64,000 nucleotides of DNA from Ornithobacterium rhinotracheale (GCF_004088395.1 NZ_CP035107.1:1317001-1381000); one strand, 5' to 3'; shown: positions 1 to 9,090, counted from the first letter of the stretch. Notes: generated by a model from the letters alone, not told the origin. Made by a program: numbers and translations.

Positions 1-2
1 AA

Positions 3-782
3 ATTAACAACCCAAATCAGGCACCTATAAATTTAGGTAAAAATGTATTTTTTGTAAAAGTGGAAAACGAAAATTGTTCCACCGCTACTACTCTCACGAT
101 TTTTGCTAATGATGCCCCTAAAATTTCAACAGTTGAACAAGCTTTTGAATATTGCCCAGAAGAATTTCCGATTCAAATTTCGGCACAAGATGGTTTTGCT
201 CACTATGTTTGGGACAATAAAAAAGAAAAACAAATGCTAGAAGTGAGCAAAGCAGGAAAATATAGTGTAAAAATCTATAATGAAAAGGGCTGTGCTACAG
301 AACAATTCTTTACAATTAAACAAAAGAAAGCACCTAAAATTTCTAACATCATTTATGAAAATTATCAAATTAAAATCCTTTCAAACAACACGGAGGAATT
401 GCTCTATCGCATAAATAATGGAAAATGGCAAGAAGAAAATTCATTCAAGGATTTAGCCCCTGGCGTTTACCAGTTTTATATTAAATTCAAAAATGGATGT
501 GTGTCTGAGCCAAAAGAATTTCAGCTTATTAAATTAAATAATGTTATCACAACGATAAAAGATGGCAAAAACGATTATTTTTATGTGCCAAAAATCAACA
601 AGGGAAAGTATAAAAATTTAAAAATCTATAACCGATACGGCAAACTGATTTATAAAAATCCTCTGAAACAAGCTGTAAAATGGGAAGGTAAAAATCTTCC
701 ACAAGGAGATTATTGGTACATTTTGCAAATCGACGATGCAATCTATAAGGGAAACATATCTATCATCAATTATAGAAAATAA
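3..782 (+). CDS. C-terminal part of a T9SS type B-sorted surface protein (partial)
   Basis: The reading frame is open to the left edge of the window, so only the C-terminal 259 residues or so are seen; the GTG at 60 is not a convincing start. The last 80 residues (from about NNVITTIKDGKNDYFYVP) have the pattern of the gliding-motility-associated C-terminal domain: a K-DG-NDYF entry, an IYNRYGKLIYK strand, then W-G-LP-GDYWYIL. This domain routes large adhesin-like proteins through the type IX secretion system to the cell surface. The upstream part looks like repeated beta-sandwich (Ig/PKD-like) segments with paired cysteines. Role: probable surface or secreted adhesin; ligand unknown. Confidence 0.75.
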   Translation: MNNPNQAPINLGKNVFFVKVENENCSTATTLTIFANDAPKISTVEQAFEYCPEEFPIQISAQDGFAHYVWDNKKEKQMLEVSKAGKYSVKIYNEKGCATEQFFTIKQKKAPKISNIIYENYQIKILSNNTEELLYRINNGKWQEENSFKDLAPGVYQFYIKFKNGCVSEPKEFQLIKLNNVITTIKDGKNDYFYVPKINKGKYKNLKIYNRYGKLIYKNPLKQAVKWEGKNLPQGDYWYILQIDDAIYKGNISIINYRK

Positions 783-786
783 GAAT

Positions 787-1122
787 ATGAAAAAAAATCA
801 TTATATTAGCACTTAGTTTTTCATGCTTACAGCGTGCAACAACTCTTCTAAAAATCCAACTATGAACATCATAGAATCAAAGTTTCCGTTTAAGCAAACG
901 CTTGAAACTTAAAAAAATGAAATAAAAGCCAAAGACATGAGCATTACTCCAGCCATAGCCTATGAATTGCCTTTGCGCTTTCTGGTTTATGAAAAAGACG
1001 GAAAAACTTTTGTTTTGTATAAATCGCCTAAGGAATACGAAAGTTTAGGCATCAAAGAAAATAAACCAGTGCTCGATAAAATGCAAAATGCTTTGCAATC
1101 TATCGCTGAAAAAGTACAATAA
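787..1122 (+). pseudogene. DUF302-family lipoprotein, broken
   Basis: Read across two frames, this stretch gives a lipoprotein signal (MKKIIILALS then MLTACNNSS) and a DUF302-like body (SKFPFKQTLET-KNEIKAKDMSITPAIAYELPL, then FVLYKSPKEYESLG). The first ATG (787) runs into a TAG after eight residues, because the signal-peptide region needs frame changes. A second lesion is an in-frame TAA at 910-912, where a Leu codon (TTA) is expected. The intact ORF usually called begins only at the internal ATG at 937. The aldehyde dehydrogenase follows 15 bp later. The family is short, secreted and of unclear function. I judge this copy inactive; sequencing error is the alternative. Confidence 0.6.
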
Positions 1123-1137
1123 ACACCCCAACAAACC

Positions 1138-2487
1138 ATGAAATCTATCAATCCATTTACACAAGAAACTATTTACGAACACGCTGAACTTTCTGAGAAT
1201 GAAATCATTGAAAAAATCGAATCAGCCAATGCCGCTCAGCCTGCTTGGAACGACATTTCGCTCAAAAAACGCAAAAAAATCTTTAAAAAACTTGCCGAAG
1301 TTTTAGAAGAAAATGCCTACGAATGGGGAAGAACCATCAGCGAAGAAATGGGAAAACCCATTACGCAATCCATTGCCGAAATCAATAAATGTGCGTGGGT
1401 TTGCCACTACTACGCAAGCAACGCACAAAAACTTTTAAAATCAAAACATACCAAAACCGAAGCTCAAAAATCGTATATGCGATACGACCCGCTCGGGGTA
1501 ATTTTAGGTGTAATGCCTTGGAATTTCCCATTTTGGCAAGTTATCCGTTTTGCTGTTCCTACGCTCATAGCGGGAAACACTGTTTTGCTTAAACACGCAA
1601 GCAATGTAATGCAAAGTGCCAAAAATGTAGAAAAAGCATTTAAATTAGCAGGCTTGCCAGAAAACTGCTTTATCAATCTGCCGATTAGTAGCAAAGCAGT
1701 AGAAAGTATCATTCGACACCCAATGGTAAAAGGCGTGAGCCTTACAGGAAGCAAAGCCGCAGGTGCTGCCGTGGCAAAAGTGGCTGGAGAGGAAATCAAG
1801 CCGAGTTTGCTTGAGCTAGGTGGCTCCAATGCCTTGGTGGTTTTTGAAGATTGCGACATCAAAGAAGCTGTGAAAACGGTAGTAAATGCGCGTTTCCAAA
1901 ACACGGGACAAAGCTGCATTGCAGGAAAACGACTTCTAGTCCATAAGAAAATTGCCGAAAAATTCGTTGCTAAATTACAGAAAAAAGTAGAAGAACTCGT
2001 TGTGGGCAATCCGCTTGAAGATAAAACATATTTAAGCGTTATGGCTAGAGAAAGTTTAGCCGAAGAGCTTGAAAAACAAATGAATGATTCGGTGAAAATG
2101 GGCGCAAAAATCTTAATCGGTGGTACTCGTCACGAAGCCTTTTTTGCCCCGACTATTCTCACCCATGTTACGCCAGAAATGCCTGTTTTTTATGAAGAAA
2201 CCTTTGGGCCACTCTTGGCTTGCACCACTTTTAAAACCGATGACGAGGCGTTAGAATTGGTCAATAATTCAGAATTTGGGTTGGGTGCGAGTATCTTTAC
2301 CGAAGATAAAAAACGAATAAAACATTTCATTAAAAACATCAAAGACGGTGCTGTTTTCATCAATGAAATGGTAAAAAGCGATCCGCGTTTAGCCTTTGGC
2401 GGAACGGGCATTTCGGGTTACGGAAGAGAGCTTGCCGAAAATGGAATTAAAGCATTTGTAAACGAAAAAACCGTTTATATTGCCTAA
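1138..2487 (+). CDS. NAD(P)-dependent aldehyde dehydrogenase, succinate-semialdehyde dehydrogenase-like
   Basis: This 449-aa cytosolic ALDH-superfamily enzyme oxidises an aldehyde to the acid with NAD(P)+. The catalytic set is visible: PWNF with Asn129, the SLTGS cofactor loop (201-205), the general base Glu226 in LLELGGSNA, and nucleophile Cys260 in NTGQSC. The length and the start SINPFTQETI fit the short GabD/YneI-type succinate-semialdehyde dehydrogenases, so succinate semialdehyde is the likely but unproven substrate. It lies 31 bp upstream of the ABC exporter genes and may share a transcript with them, without an obvious functional link. Confidence 0.88.
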   Translation: MKSINPFTQETIYEHAELSENEIIEKIESANAAQPAWNDISLKKRKKIFKKLAEVLEENAYEWGRTISEEMGKPITQSIAEINKCAWVCHYYASNAQKLLKSKHTKTEAQKSYMRYDPLGVILGVMPWNFPFWQVIRFAVPTLIAGNTVLLKHASNVMQSAKNVEKAFKLAGLPENCFINLPISSKAVESIIRHPMVKGVSLTGSKAAGAAVAKVAGEEIKPSLLELGGSNALVVFEDCDIKEAVKTVVNARFQNTGQSCIAGKRLLVHKKIAEKFVAKLQKKVEELVVGNPLEDKTYLSVMARESLAEELEKQMNDSVKMGAKILIGGTRHEAFFAPTILTHVTPEMPVFYEETFGPLLACTTFKTDDEALELVNNSEFGLGASIFTEDKKRIKHFIKNIKDGAVFINEMVKSDPRLAFGGTGISGYGRELAENGIKAFVNEKTVYIA

Positions 2488-2518
2488 AAAATATAGTAAA
2501 ATCCGATTTTTTAATTAA

Positions 2519-3208
2519 ATGATTGATATACAAGATTTAAACAAGTCCTACAAAATGGGCAAAAATAGCCTACATGTGCTAAAAGGCATTGATTTACAAG
2601 TAGATAAAGGCGAATTTGTAGCCATCATGGGTTCGTCTGGCTCGGGAAAATCCACGCTGCTCAACATCATTGGGATGCTTGATGAACACGACACAGGCAC
2701 CTACGACTTAGATGGAGTGCGCATCGAAAAACTAAGCGAGAAAAAAGCCGCACACTACCGAAACAAGTTTTTAGGCTTTATCTTTCAATCTTATAATTTA
2801 ATTAATTTTAAAAATGTGGTGGAAAATGTGGCGCTCCCACTCTATTACCAAAATATGAGTAGAAAAAAACGCTATGAAATCGCTATGCATTATCTCGACA
2901 AAGTGGGCTTAGTGCCTTGGGCTAAACATATGCCTAATGAACTCTCGGGCGGGCAAAAACAGCGTGTTGCCATTGCGCGTGCTTTGGCAGCAAATCCTAA
3001 ATTGCTCCTTGCCGATGAGCCTACGGGTGCGCTAGATAGTGTAACCTCGCAAGAAGTGATGCGCCTGATTCAGCAGATAAATGATGAAGGAAAAACAATC
3101 CTAATGGTAACGCACGAAGATGACATTGCACACATGTGCAAACGCATTGTGCGACTGAAAGATGGCGTGATCCTAGAAGACGAAAAGATTAACCAAGTGC
3201 GTGTGTAA
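2519..3208 (+). CDS. ABC transporter ATPase, MacB/LolD family
   Basis: The 229-aa ATPase subunit has Walker [10 protein letters not shown] (38-46), ABC signature LSGGQ (142-146), Walker [10 protein letters not shown] (162-170) and the H-loop MVTHE. It powers the two FtsX-type permeases that follow. The stop overlaps the next gene's ATG (TAATG at 3206-3210), which indicates translational coupling. Family members drive mechanotransmission to a periplasmic adaptor and TolC (MacB) or lipoprotein extraction (LolCDE). The adaptor gene downstream favours a MacAB-like efflux or secretion pump. Confidence 0.9.
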   Translation: MIDIQDLNKSYKMGKNSLHVLKGIDLQVDKGEFVAIMGSSGSGKSTLLNIIGMLDEHDTGTYDLDGVRIEKLSEKKAAHYRNKFLGFIFQSYNLINFKNVVENVALPLYYQNMSRKKRYEIAMHYLDKVGLVPWAKHMPNELSGGQKQRVAIARALAANPKLLLADEPTGALDSVTSQEVMRLIQQINDEGKTILMVTHEDDIAHMCKRIVRLKDGVILEDEKINQVRV

Positions 3209-4434
3209 TGTTTGATATAGATCGCTGGGCAGAAATCTGGGCTTCGGTTCGGAGCAATAAATTAAGGACATTCTTATCGGGTGCTACCATTGCATTGGCA
3301 TTATTTGTATTTATCACGCTTTTTGGACTAAGTAAAGGTTTGCAGAACGGTTTTGAGGAGCAATTTTTACCACCCAATATGATGACCATCGAAGTTTACA
3401 CAAACTACACCACCTTGCCCTACAAAGGCAAGCAGCCCAATCGCTACATTCAGCTTAAAAAATCGGATTATCAATTTTTACAAGAATTGCTAAAAGACCG
3501 AATAGAAATCGTTTTACCACATATTTCTCAAATGGTATCAGCCAGAAATTTCTCGGAATTTGGAAATTATAACTTAATCGGGACCACATCCAAAGAGAAA
3601 AAAGCCAGTGATTTAAAAATCATTTCTGGGCGTTTTCTCGATCCGCTCGACAATCAGTCGATTGAGAAAAATGTAGTAATAGGCAGATTGGTAGAAAAAG
3701 ATTTATTTAAAAACAAATCTGCCGTGGGCGAAAATATTCAACTTGGAAACACGCTTTACAAAGTGGTAGGCGTGTACTCAAGCGAAGAAGGCGACGACAA
3801 AGAACGCTATATTTACCTGCCCATCAACACCTACCATGTGATTTACGGAACGCAAAATATCGATAATTTCACCTTGTATCCTTTGCCAAACTCAAGTTTA
3901 GATGAGCTGCACGACATTGCACAAGAGGTGGAAAAAGAATTAAAAATTAAACACAGCGTTTCGCCAGACGACACACGCGGAGTCCGAGCATACGACCCAA
4001 AAGATGCACTCGATAGCACCAATATGTTTTTTTATGTTTTTACCATTATCGTTTTGGTCATTGGGATTGGTAGTTTGATCTCGGGCATGGTGAGTATTGT
4101 CAATATGATGGTCTTTAGCGTAAAGGAGCGCACTAAAGAAATCGGCATCAGAAAAGCCTTGGGTGCTACGCCTTTTAATATCATCAGTCTTATTTTGCAA
4201 GAAGCCTTGGCAATCACCTTTTTATTTGGATTTATCGGGATTTTTATGGGGATACTACTCACCTATTCCATCAAAGATTCGTTGCAAGATTATATGATTT
4301 ACAACGCCACAGTAGAGTCTTCACGCATTGTGCTAGCCGCCATAATTTTGCTTATTTCTGGCTTATTGGCAGGTTTTATTCCCGCTAGAAAAGCCGCTAA
4401 AATTAAACCTATTGAAGCCTTAAACAGTAACTAA
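3208..4434 (+). CDS. ABC transporter permease, MacB/FtsX type (first)
   Basis: The 408-aa inner-membrane permease has an N-terminal membrane segment (TFLSGATIALALFVFITLFG), a large periplasmic MacB-type core domain, then three C-terminal membrane helices with the FtsX signature KERTKEIGIRKALGA. The C-terminal GFIPARKAAKIKPIEAL tail is typical of the family. It is paired with the second permease 1 bp downstream; the two probably form a heterodimer, unlike E. coli MacB, which is a homodimeric fusion of ATPase and permease. The substrate cannot be read from the sequence. Confidence 0.87.
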   Translation: MFDIDRWAEIWASVRSNKLRTFLSGATIALALFVFITLFGLSKGLQNGFEEQFLPPNMMTIEVYTNYTTLPYKGKQPNRYIQLKKSDYQFLQELLKDRIEIVLPHISQMVSARNFSEFGNYNLIGTTSKEKKASDLKIISGRFLDPLDNQSIEKNVVIGRLVEKDLFKNKSAVGENIQLGNTLYKVVGVYSSEEGDDKERYIYLPINTYHVIYGTQNIDNFTLYPLPNSSLDELHDIAQEVEKELKIKHSVSPDDTRGVRAYDPKDALDSTNMFFYVFTIIVLVIGIGSLISGMVSIVNMMVFSVKERTKEIGIRKALGATPFNIISLILQEALAITFLFGFIGIFMGILLTYSIKDSLQDYMIYNATVESSRIVLAAIILLISGLLAGFIPARKAAKIKPIEALNSN

Positions 4435-4435
4435 A

Positions 4436-5683
4436 ATGTTGATATTTGAACAAGATACTTGGAGCGAAATTTACCACGCTTTAGAAAAAAACAAGACACG
4501 CACGCTGCTCACCATGGTGGGCGTAGCTTGGGGCATGTTGCTTTTTGTGTTTTTGCTTGGTGTGGTCAATGGCTTAAGCAATGGTTTTGACAAGGAGTTG
4601 AAAGGCACGAGCACCAATAGCCTTTTTATCTGGACACAGCAAACGAGCGTGCCCTACGACGGCTTTGGTCGTGGTAGAACATTCCGTTTTCAGCTGAGTG
4701 ACATCGATGCTCTAAAAAAGGAATTTAAAGAAATAAAAATCATCACGCCTCGCCAGCGAAACAACGCAAGCGTGGTGCACCAAGCCAAAAATGGGAATTA
4801 TAGCATTTTTGGAGATTTCCCAGAGCAAAACAAAATCTTTGTCAAAAAGATTTTAAAGGGCAGATACATCACCCAAAAGGATATTGAAAATAATGCCAAA
4901 GTTGCCGTGATAAGCGACCGCTTGATCGACGAACTTTATGACAAAGGAAGCAATCCGCTGGGCACCACCCTTCAAATCAACGGGGTAAGTTTCAAAGTTG
5001 TGGGCGTATATTCTGGCGACTCCAAAGGCGGGATAGATAGCGGGAGCACCGTTACCATTCCATTTGCCACCTTCAATCAAATCTTTAACCAAGGAAACAA
5101 TGTGGGCTTAATCGTGATCAATATCGACGACTACGCCGACATCAAAAAAGCAGAAACACAAATCAAGGATTTTCTAAAAACACGCCACCACATCGCGCCC
5201 AACGATACACAGGCACTTGGCTCATTCAATCTGGGCGAAATGTTTGGTAAAATGTTCAGATTTATGCAAGGTTTGGAATTTCTCACCGTCGTCGTGGGCT
5301 TTTTCACACTTTTGGCGGGCGTTTTGGCCGTGAGCTCGATTTTGCTCATCACCGTCAAGGAGCGCACACAAGAATTCGGAATCCGCCGAGCCTTGGGCGC
5401 ACCGCCCTCCCAAATCGTGAGTCAGATTTTGATCGAAAGTAGCGTCATCACCTTTTTCTCGGGGCTTATAGGCATCATCGCAGGCACCGCATTTTTAGCG
5501 AGCATAAACACCTATGTCGCCAACTCCGAAGACAACGATATCCCGTTTGTAAATAGCTCTATCGACATCAAAATATTGCTCGGAGCATTTGTATTGGTCT
5601 TAGTTATGTCGCTTTTAGCGGGGCTTATTCCAGCCCTGCGTGCCGTTGCCATAAAACCCATCGATGCCTTGCGAGAGGAGTAG
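4436..5683 (+). CDS. ABC transporter permease, MacB/FtsX type (second)
   Basis: The 415-aa protein has the same topology as its upstream neighbour: an N-terminal helix (TLLTMVGVAWGMLLFVFLLG), a periplasmic domain, and three C-terminal helices with KERTQEFGIRRALGAPPSQI and the ending IPALRAVAIKPIDALREE. It is the last gene of the exporter block before the IS/MITE nest. The HlyD-type adaptor expected next to such a pump appears only after 2.18 kb of mobile DNA, so the operon seems to have been split by insertions. Confidence 0.87.
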   Translation: MLIFEQDTWSEIYHALEKNKTRTLLTMVGVAWGMLLFVFLLGVVNGLSNGFDKELKGTSTNSLFIWTQQTSVPYDGFGRGRTFRFQLSDIDALKKEFKEIKIITPRQRNNASVVHQAKNGNYSIFGDFPEQNKIFVKKILKGRYITQKDIENNAKVAVISDRLIDELYDKGSNPLGTTLQINGVSFKVVGVYSGDSKGGIDSGSTVTIPFATFNQIFNQGNNVGLIVINIDDYADIKKAETQIKDFLKTRHHIAPNDTQALGSFNLGEMFGKMFRFMQGLEFLTVVVGFFTLLAGVLAVSSILLITVKERTQEFGIRRALGAPPSQIVSQILIESSVITFFSGLIGIIAGTAFLASINTYVANSEDNDIPFVNSSIDIKILLGAFVLVLVMSLLAGLIPALRAVAIKPIDALREE

Positions 5684-5807
5684 AAGAAATAATTTCTAAA
5701 AAAATGAGTTTAAAATTAAAAAATCAACAAAAAAAAAACAGAATAAGGAAACTTATCTCTCAAGCAATTTAGCTATTACTGAAAAAAATTATCAATTTCT
5801 AAATTAG
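5684..5807. other. AT-rich gene debris between the permease gene and the first MITE
   Basis: No intact gene is present. Short open stretches such as ETYLSSNLAITEKNYQFLN end at stops just before the MITE. With the MITE and one target copy removed, the sequence joins to the remnant at 6074-6211 only in a frame that carries a TGA. I see decayed coding sequence, not a functional gene. Confidence 0.35.
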
Positions 5808-5815
5808 TAATATCA

Positions 5816-6068
5816 ACCCGTAGTGCATTATCCAAATGAGATTAATTTATTGTGATATTGAATGATAATCAGGAAGATCATTTTCGCCAATATTCCCAAA
5901 GAAAGGAAAAATTTTCGTTTTCTTCGCTGCAAACGAGCCTTTCAATTTTAGATAAAAATAAAATTGCAACTTGTCCCTAGGCGGCTTGTAATTTTATTTA
6001 ATTGAAAACCAGTAAAATTCACTATTCTTCCGTCACATGAGCAACCTTTTTTATAATGCACTACGGGT
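5816..6068. mobile_element. MITE copy 1 (253 bp)
   Basis: This non-coding unit is bounded by perfect 16-bp terminal inverted repeats ACCCGTAGTGCATTAT. It is flanked by an 8-bp direct repeat TAATATCA (5808-5815 and 6069-6076), the expected target-site duplication. It is identical by eye to the copy at 7298-7550. It encodes no transposase and must be moved in trans. Its ends differ from those of the IS982 element beside it, so another transposase in the genome is the likely source. Confidence 0.88.
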
Positions 6069-6073
6069 TAATA

Positions 6074-6211
6074 TCAGATATTCAAGAGGTTTTAGTAATT
6101 ACGAACAATGGAACTAAAATTGCACAATATAAAAATCAACTTTTTGAACTAGCAATGGATCTTGATAATTACATATTTGCAATTAATGGCTTTATCTATC
6201 TAAAATATTAA
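6074..6211 (+). pseudogene. Remnant: C-terminal tail of an unidentified gene
   Basis: A 45-codon open stretch reads SDIQEVLVITNNGTKIAQYK through DLDNYIFAINGFIYLKY and then a stop whose last base lies in the IS982 end. It begins at the MITE junction, so the 5' part is lost. The composition is protein-like (alternating beta-like hydrophobics), but I recognise no family. Confidence 0.35.
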
Positions 6212-7220
6212 CCTGAGTTCGATTAATATTTTAAGGGAAATAAGTTGTATAAAAAGAGAAATAGTTGTATTTTTAAGTTTTTAAAATTCAATTATTTAAC
6301 AACTATTTCTCATGATTAATTACCACAAAATTACGGATATTTTTTGTATTGTTGATGACTTTTGTAATGATTTTGAAAAATTCACTCAGCCTTTTACTCT
6401 CGGAAAGTCTCCCAAAAAGAAGCCCAAAATGAGTAACGCTGAAGTAATCACCATAATGATTCTTTTTCATCTAAGTGGCTTTAGAACTTTTAAGCATTTT
6501 TACATTTACTATGTTCAAAAGCATATGCAACAGGAATTTCCTCAAACGGTCTCTTATAACCGATTCACAGAACTTATGCAATCCAATATCATGGCTCTTA
6601 CCATGTTTGCAAAAACCTGTGCTTTAGGAAGTTGTACAGGGATTTCTTTTGTGGATAGTACGCCAATAAGAGTATGTGGAAACAAAAGAATTAAACGCAA
6701 CAAAGTATTCAAAGACCTAGCTACAACGGGGAAATCTACTATGGGTTGGTTTCATGGATTTAAACTCCATTTGGTCATTAATGATAAAGGCGAGATATTG
6801 AGTTTTTGCGTAACGCAGGCGAATGTAGACGATAGAGAACCACTGAAAAATGAAGGTTTTTTGAAGCAAATTTTTGGTAAACTGTTTGGGGACAAAGGTT
6901 ACATCTCCGAAAAGTTGAATCAATTACTCTTTGTGGATGGTATTCAACTGATTACCAACATCCGAAACAACATGAAAAACTCTCTTATGACTATGTCTGA
7001 CAAAATTTTGCTTAGAAAACGCTCCATCATAGAGACGGTGAATGACGAGCTAAAAAACATTTGCCAAATTGAGCACTCCAGACATCGTTCAATAGGAAAT
7101 TTTATGACCAACTTAGTGGCAGGGATTATTGCCTATCACTTTCTTCCTAAAAAACCATCATTAAAATATGAATCTCTGAAAACTAATCAATTAGCTATGT
7201 TTTATTAATCGAATTCAGGT
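6211..7220 (+). mobile_element. IS982-family insertion sequence
   Basis: This complete 1,010-bp IS has 17-bp inverted repeats with one mismatch: ACCTGAGTTCGATTAAT at 6211-6227 and the complement of ACCTGAATTCGATTAAT at 7204-7220. A 5-bp direct repeat TATTA flanks it (6206-6210 and 7221-7225). It holds one intact transposase gene. The clean ends and target duplication suggest a recent insertion. Confidence 0.92.
6312..7208 (+). CDS. IS982-family transposase
   Basis: The 298-aa DDE transposase cuts and joins the ends of its own IS. Visible catalytic regions are the first Asp in GISFVDSTPIRV, the second in FGDKGYISEKL, and Glu in RSIIETVNDELKN. The C-terminal HSRHRSIGNFMTNLVAGIIAYHF block is typical of IS982. 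No frameshift is needed, so the element should be autonomous. The gene ends inside the right inverted repeat, as is usual for compact IS elements. Confidence 0.92.
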   Translation: MINYHKITDIFCIVDDFCNDFEKFTQPFTLGKSPKKKPKMSNAEVITIMILFHLSGFRTFKHFYIYYVQKHMQQEFPQTVSYNRFTELMQSNIMALTMFAKTCALGSCTGISFVDSTPIRVCGNKRIKRNKVFKDLATTGKSTMGWFHGFKLHLVINDKGEILSFCVTQANVDDREPLKNEGFLKQIFGKLFGDKGYISEKLNQLLFVDGIQLITNIRNNMKNSLMTMSDKILLRKRSIIETVNDELKNICQIEHSRHRSIGNFMTNLVAGIIAYHFLPKKPSLKYESLKTNQLAMFY

Positions 7221-7297
7221 TATTAGTTAAAATTCTTTTTCCAAATTCATTTAAGATTTCTTGATTACTTTTCATAACTATAATATTTATTTTTTAA

Positions 7298-7550
7298 ACC
7301 CGTAGTGCATTATCCAAATGAGATTAATTTATTGTGATATTGAATGATAATCAGGAAGATCATTTTCGCCAATATTCCCAAAGAAAGGAAAAATTTTCGT
7401 TTTCTTCGCTGCAAACGAGCCTTTCAATTTTAGATAAAAATAAAATTGCAACTTGTCCCTAGGCGGCTTGTAATTTTATTTAATTGAAAACCAGTAAAAT
7501 TCACTATTCTTCCGTCACATGAGCAACCTTTTTTATAATGCACTACGGGT
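7298..7550. mobile_element. MITE copy 2 (253 bp)
   Basis: Same length and, by eye, same sequence as copy 1, in the same orientation, with the same 16-bp ends. It is flanked by TTTTTAA on both sides (7291-7297 and 7551-7557), a 7-bp target duplication. The two copies plus the IS982 lie within 1.8 kb. The direct repeats could recombine and delete the IS. Confidence 0.88.
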
Positions 7551-7571
7551 TTTTTAATTAATTTACTCCAT

Positions 7572-7787
7572 TCCAAAAGGATTATAGGCAGAGAATTTGA
7601 ACCTGATAATTTTCAGAATTTTACAGCAAATGGAGAAATGCCAAAAGCCCGTATTAGATATGTGATGCAACACAAAGATTTGAATCATAAATATAGTTAT
7701 GATTTTGAAGTTTATAATGAAAAATCCCAAAACGGCTCTGATTCAGGAGGTAGAAATTTACATTTCGATCAATCAAAAGTAATTTAA
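7572..7787 (+). pseudogene. Remnant: C-terminal fragment of an unidentified gene
   Basis: An open frame enters from the MITE and continues SKRIIGREFEPDNFQNFTAN, then GEMPKARIRYVMQHKDLNHK and ends SGGRNLHFDQSKVI at a stop. It is charged and soluble-looking. No start codon or ribosome-binding site precedes it in intact sequence. I do not recognise the family. It was probably the end of a gene disrupted by MITE insertion. Confidence 0.35.
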
Positions 7788-7863
7788 TAAGATTATTGAA
7801 CAATAATTTATTAATAATTTCAAATAAAATCCATATTTTAGCCAAACTTTAATTATCTAACAC

Positions 7864-8997
7864 ATGAAAGCTAAAAAAATCATTATAGCAGTCCTTGTTT
7901 TATTAGTTTTATGCCTAGGAATATGGGCTTTTTCCTATAACTACCAAAAAAGTACTGCCGAAAATGTGGTGTACGAGACCACACATGCTTTTAGAACAGA
8001 CATTAAGAAAACGGCAGTCGCTACAGGCGAAGTAAAACCACGCGAAAAAATCGAAATTAAACCTAACATCACGGGGGTAATTCAATCCATCAAGGTGAGA
8101 GAGGGTATGGAGGTGAGCAGTGGGCAATTATTGGCTACCATTAAAGTAATCCCAAATGTTAATAGCTTAAACTCAGCTCAAATGCAAATTAATTCTGCAC
8201 AAACTGAGCTTGATAACCAAACACGGCACTATAATCGCCAGAAATGGCTCTACTCGCAAGGGGTGATTTCCAAGGCTGAGTATGAAACCGCCCTTGCAGC
8301 CTACAACTCTGCCAAGCAAAGCCTTAAAAATGCTCAAAATAATTACCAAACGGCCCAAACGGGCGTTGCTCCTGGGCTAGAAAAATATTCCACTACGCAG
8401 ATTCGCTCCACCATCAATGGAATGGTTCTAGACATTCCTGTGGAAATAGGCGATAATGTGCAGGAAATTAGCAACTTTGGCACAGGCACCACCATTGCTA
8501 CCATTGCCAATATTAAAGATATGATTTTTGAGGGGCGCGTAGACGAGTCCGAGGTAGGAAAACTAAAAATCGGTATGCCCCTTGAAATAAAAATCGGGGC
8601 GCTGCCTGATGAAACATTCACTGGCACGCTTGACTTTATTTCCCCCTCTGGCACTAGAAATAATGGTATTGTGGAATTTGAAATCAAAGCAAGCGTAAAC
8701 TTAAAGCAAAGCGATTTCGTGCGAGCTGGTTACAGTGCCAATGCTGAAATCATTACCGAGAGCCGAAAAAATGTCCTTGCACTGCCCGAGGCCAATATTC
8801 AGTATGAAGATGATGGCACCCCCTTTGTAGAAGTGAAAAACGGCGAACAGTGGGTGAAAAAAATTGTGCAACTAGGCACTAGCGATGGCGAAAATATTGA
8901 AATTATAAAAGGCATCACTGCCCAAGATGAAATCAAGGTGTGGAACACAAGCCTAATCTCCCAAAAAGATGAGCAAAACACCCCTGAAACTAAATAA
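7864..8997 (+). CDS. HlyD/MacA-family periplasmic adaptor subunit
   Basis: The 377-aa protein has an N-terminal membrane anchor (IIIAVLVLLVLCLGIWAF), the lipoyl/barrel-sandwich halves (EIKPNITGVIQSIKVREGMEV and RSTINGMVLDIPVEIGDNV), a central alpha-hairpin (about 95-165, Gln/Ala/Asn-rich) and a C-terminal membrane-proximal domain. Such adaptors bridge an inner-membrane ABC pump to an outer-membrane TolC channel. The MacB-like ATPase and permeases at 2519-5683 are the natural partners; the IS/MITE nest now separates them. No tolC-like gene is in the window. Confidence 0.85.
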   Translation: MKAKKIIIAVLVLLVLCLGIWAFSYNYQKSTAENVVYETTHAFRTDIKKTAVATGEVKPREKIEIKPNITGVIQSIKVREGMEVSSGQLLATIKVIPNVNSLNSAQMQINSAQTELDNQTRHYNRQKWLYSQGVISKAEYETALAAYNSAKQSLKNAQNNYQTAQTGVAPGLEKYSTTQIRSTINGMVLDIPVEIGDNVQEISNFGTGTTIATIANIKDMIFEGRVDESEVGKLKIGMPLEIKIGALPDETFTGTLDFISPSGTRNNGIVEFEIKASVNLKQSDFVRAGYSANAEIITESRKNVLALPEANIQYEDDGTPFVEVKNGEQWVKKIVQLGTSDGENIEIIKGITAQDEIKVWNTSLISQKDEQNTPETK

Positions 8998-9071
8998 ATG
9001 CCTCGCCCTGAAATTAAAGTAAATCACTTATAATTTAAATTTTATTTTGATTTATTTCTCAGAAAAATGTT

Positions 9072-9079
9072 TACTTTTG
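9072..9079 (+). promoter_or_regulatory. Promoter -7 box upstream of the WbqC-like gene
   Basis: TACTTTTG matches the Bacteroidetes TAnnTTTG consensus, with a TTG at 9047-9049 (spacing 22). It lies inside the first codons of the longest ORF, so the real start is the ATG at 9091. Confidence 0.6.
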
Positions 9080-9090
9080 TAGCAAATCAT

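Noticed and set aside
1464-2009. 181-aa minus-strand ORF in the aldehyde dehydrogenase gene
   Set aside because: A shadow frame of a gene with complete ALDH motifs; the translation has no protein-like features.
7654-7845. 63-aa minus-strand ORF near the adaptor gene
   Set aside because: It lies over a more protein-like plus-strand remnant and AT-rich DNA upstream of the adaptor; no start signal.
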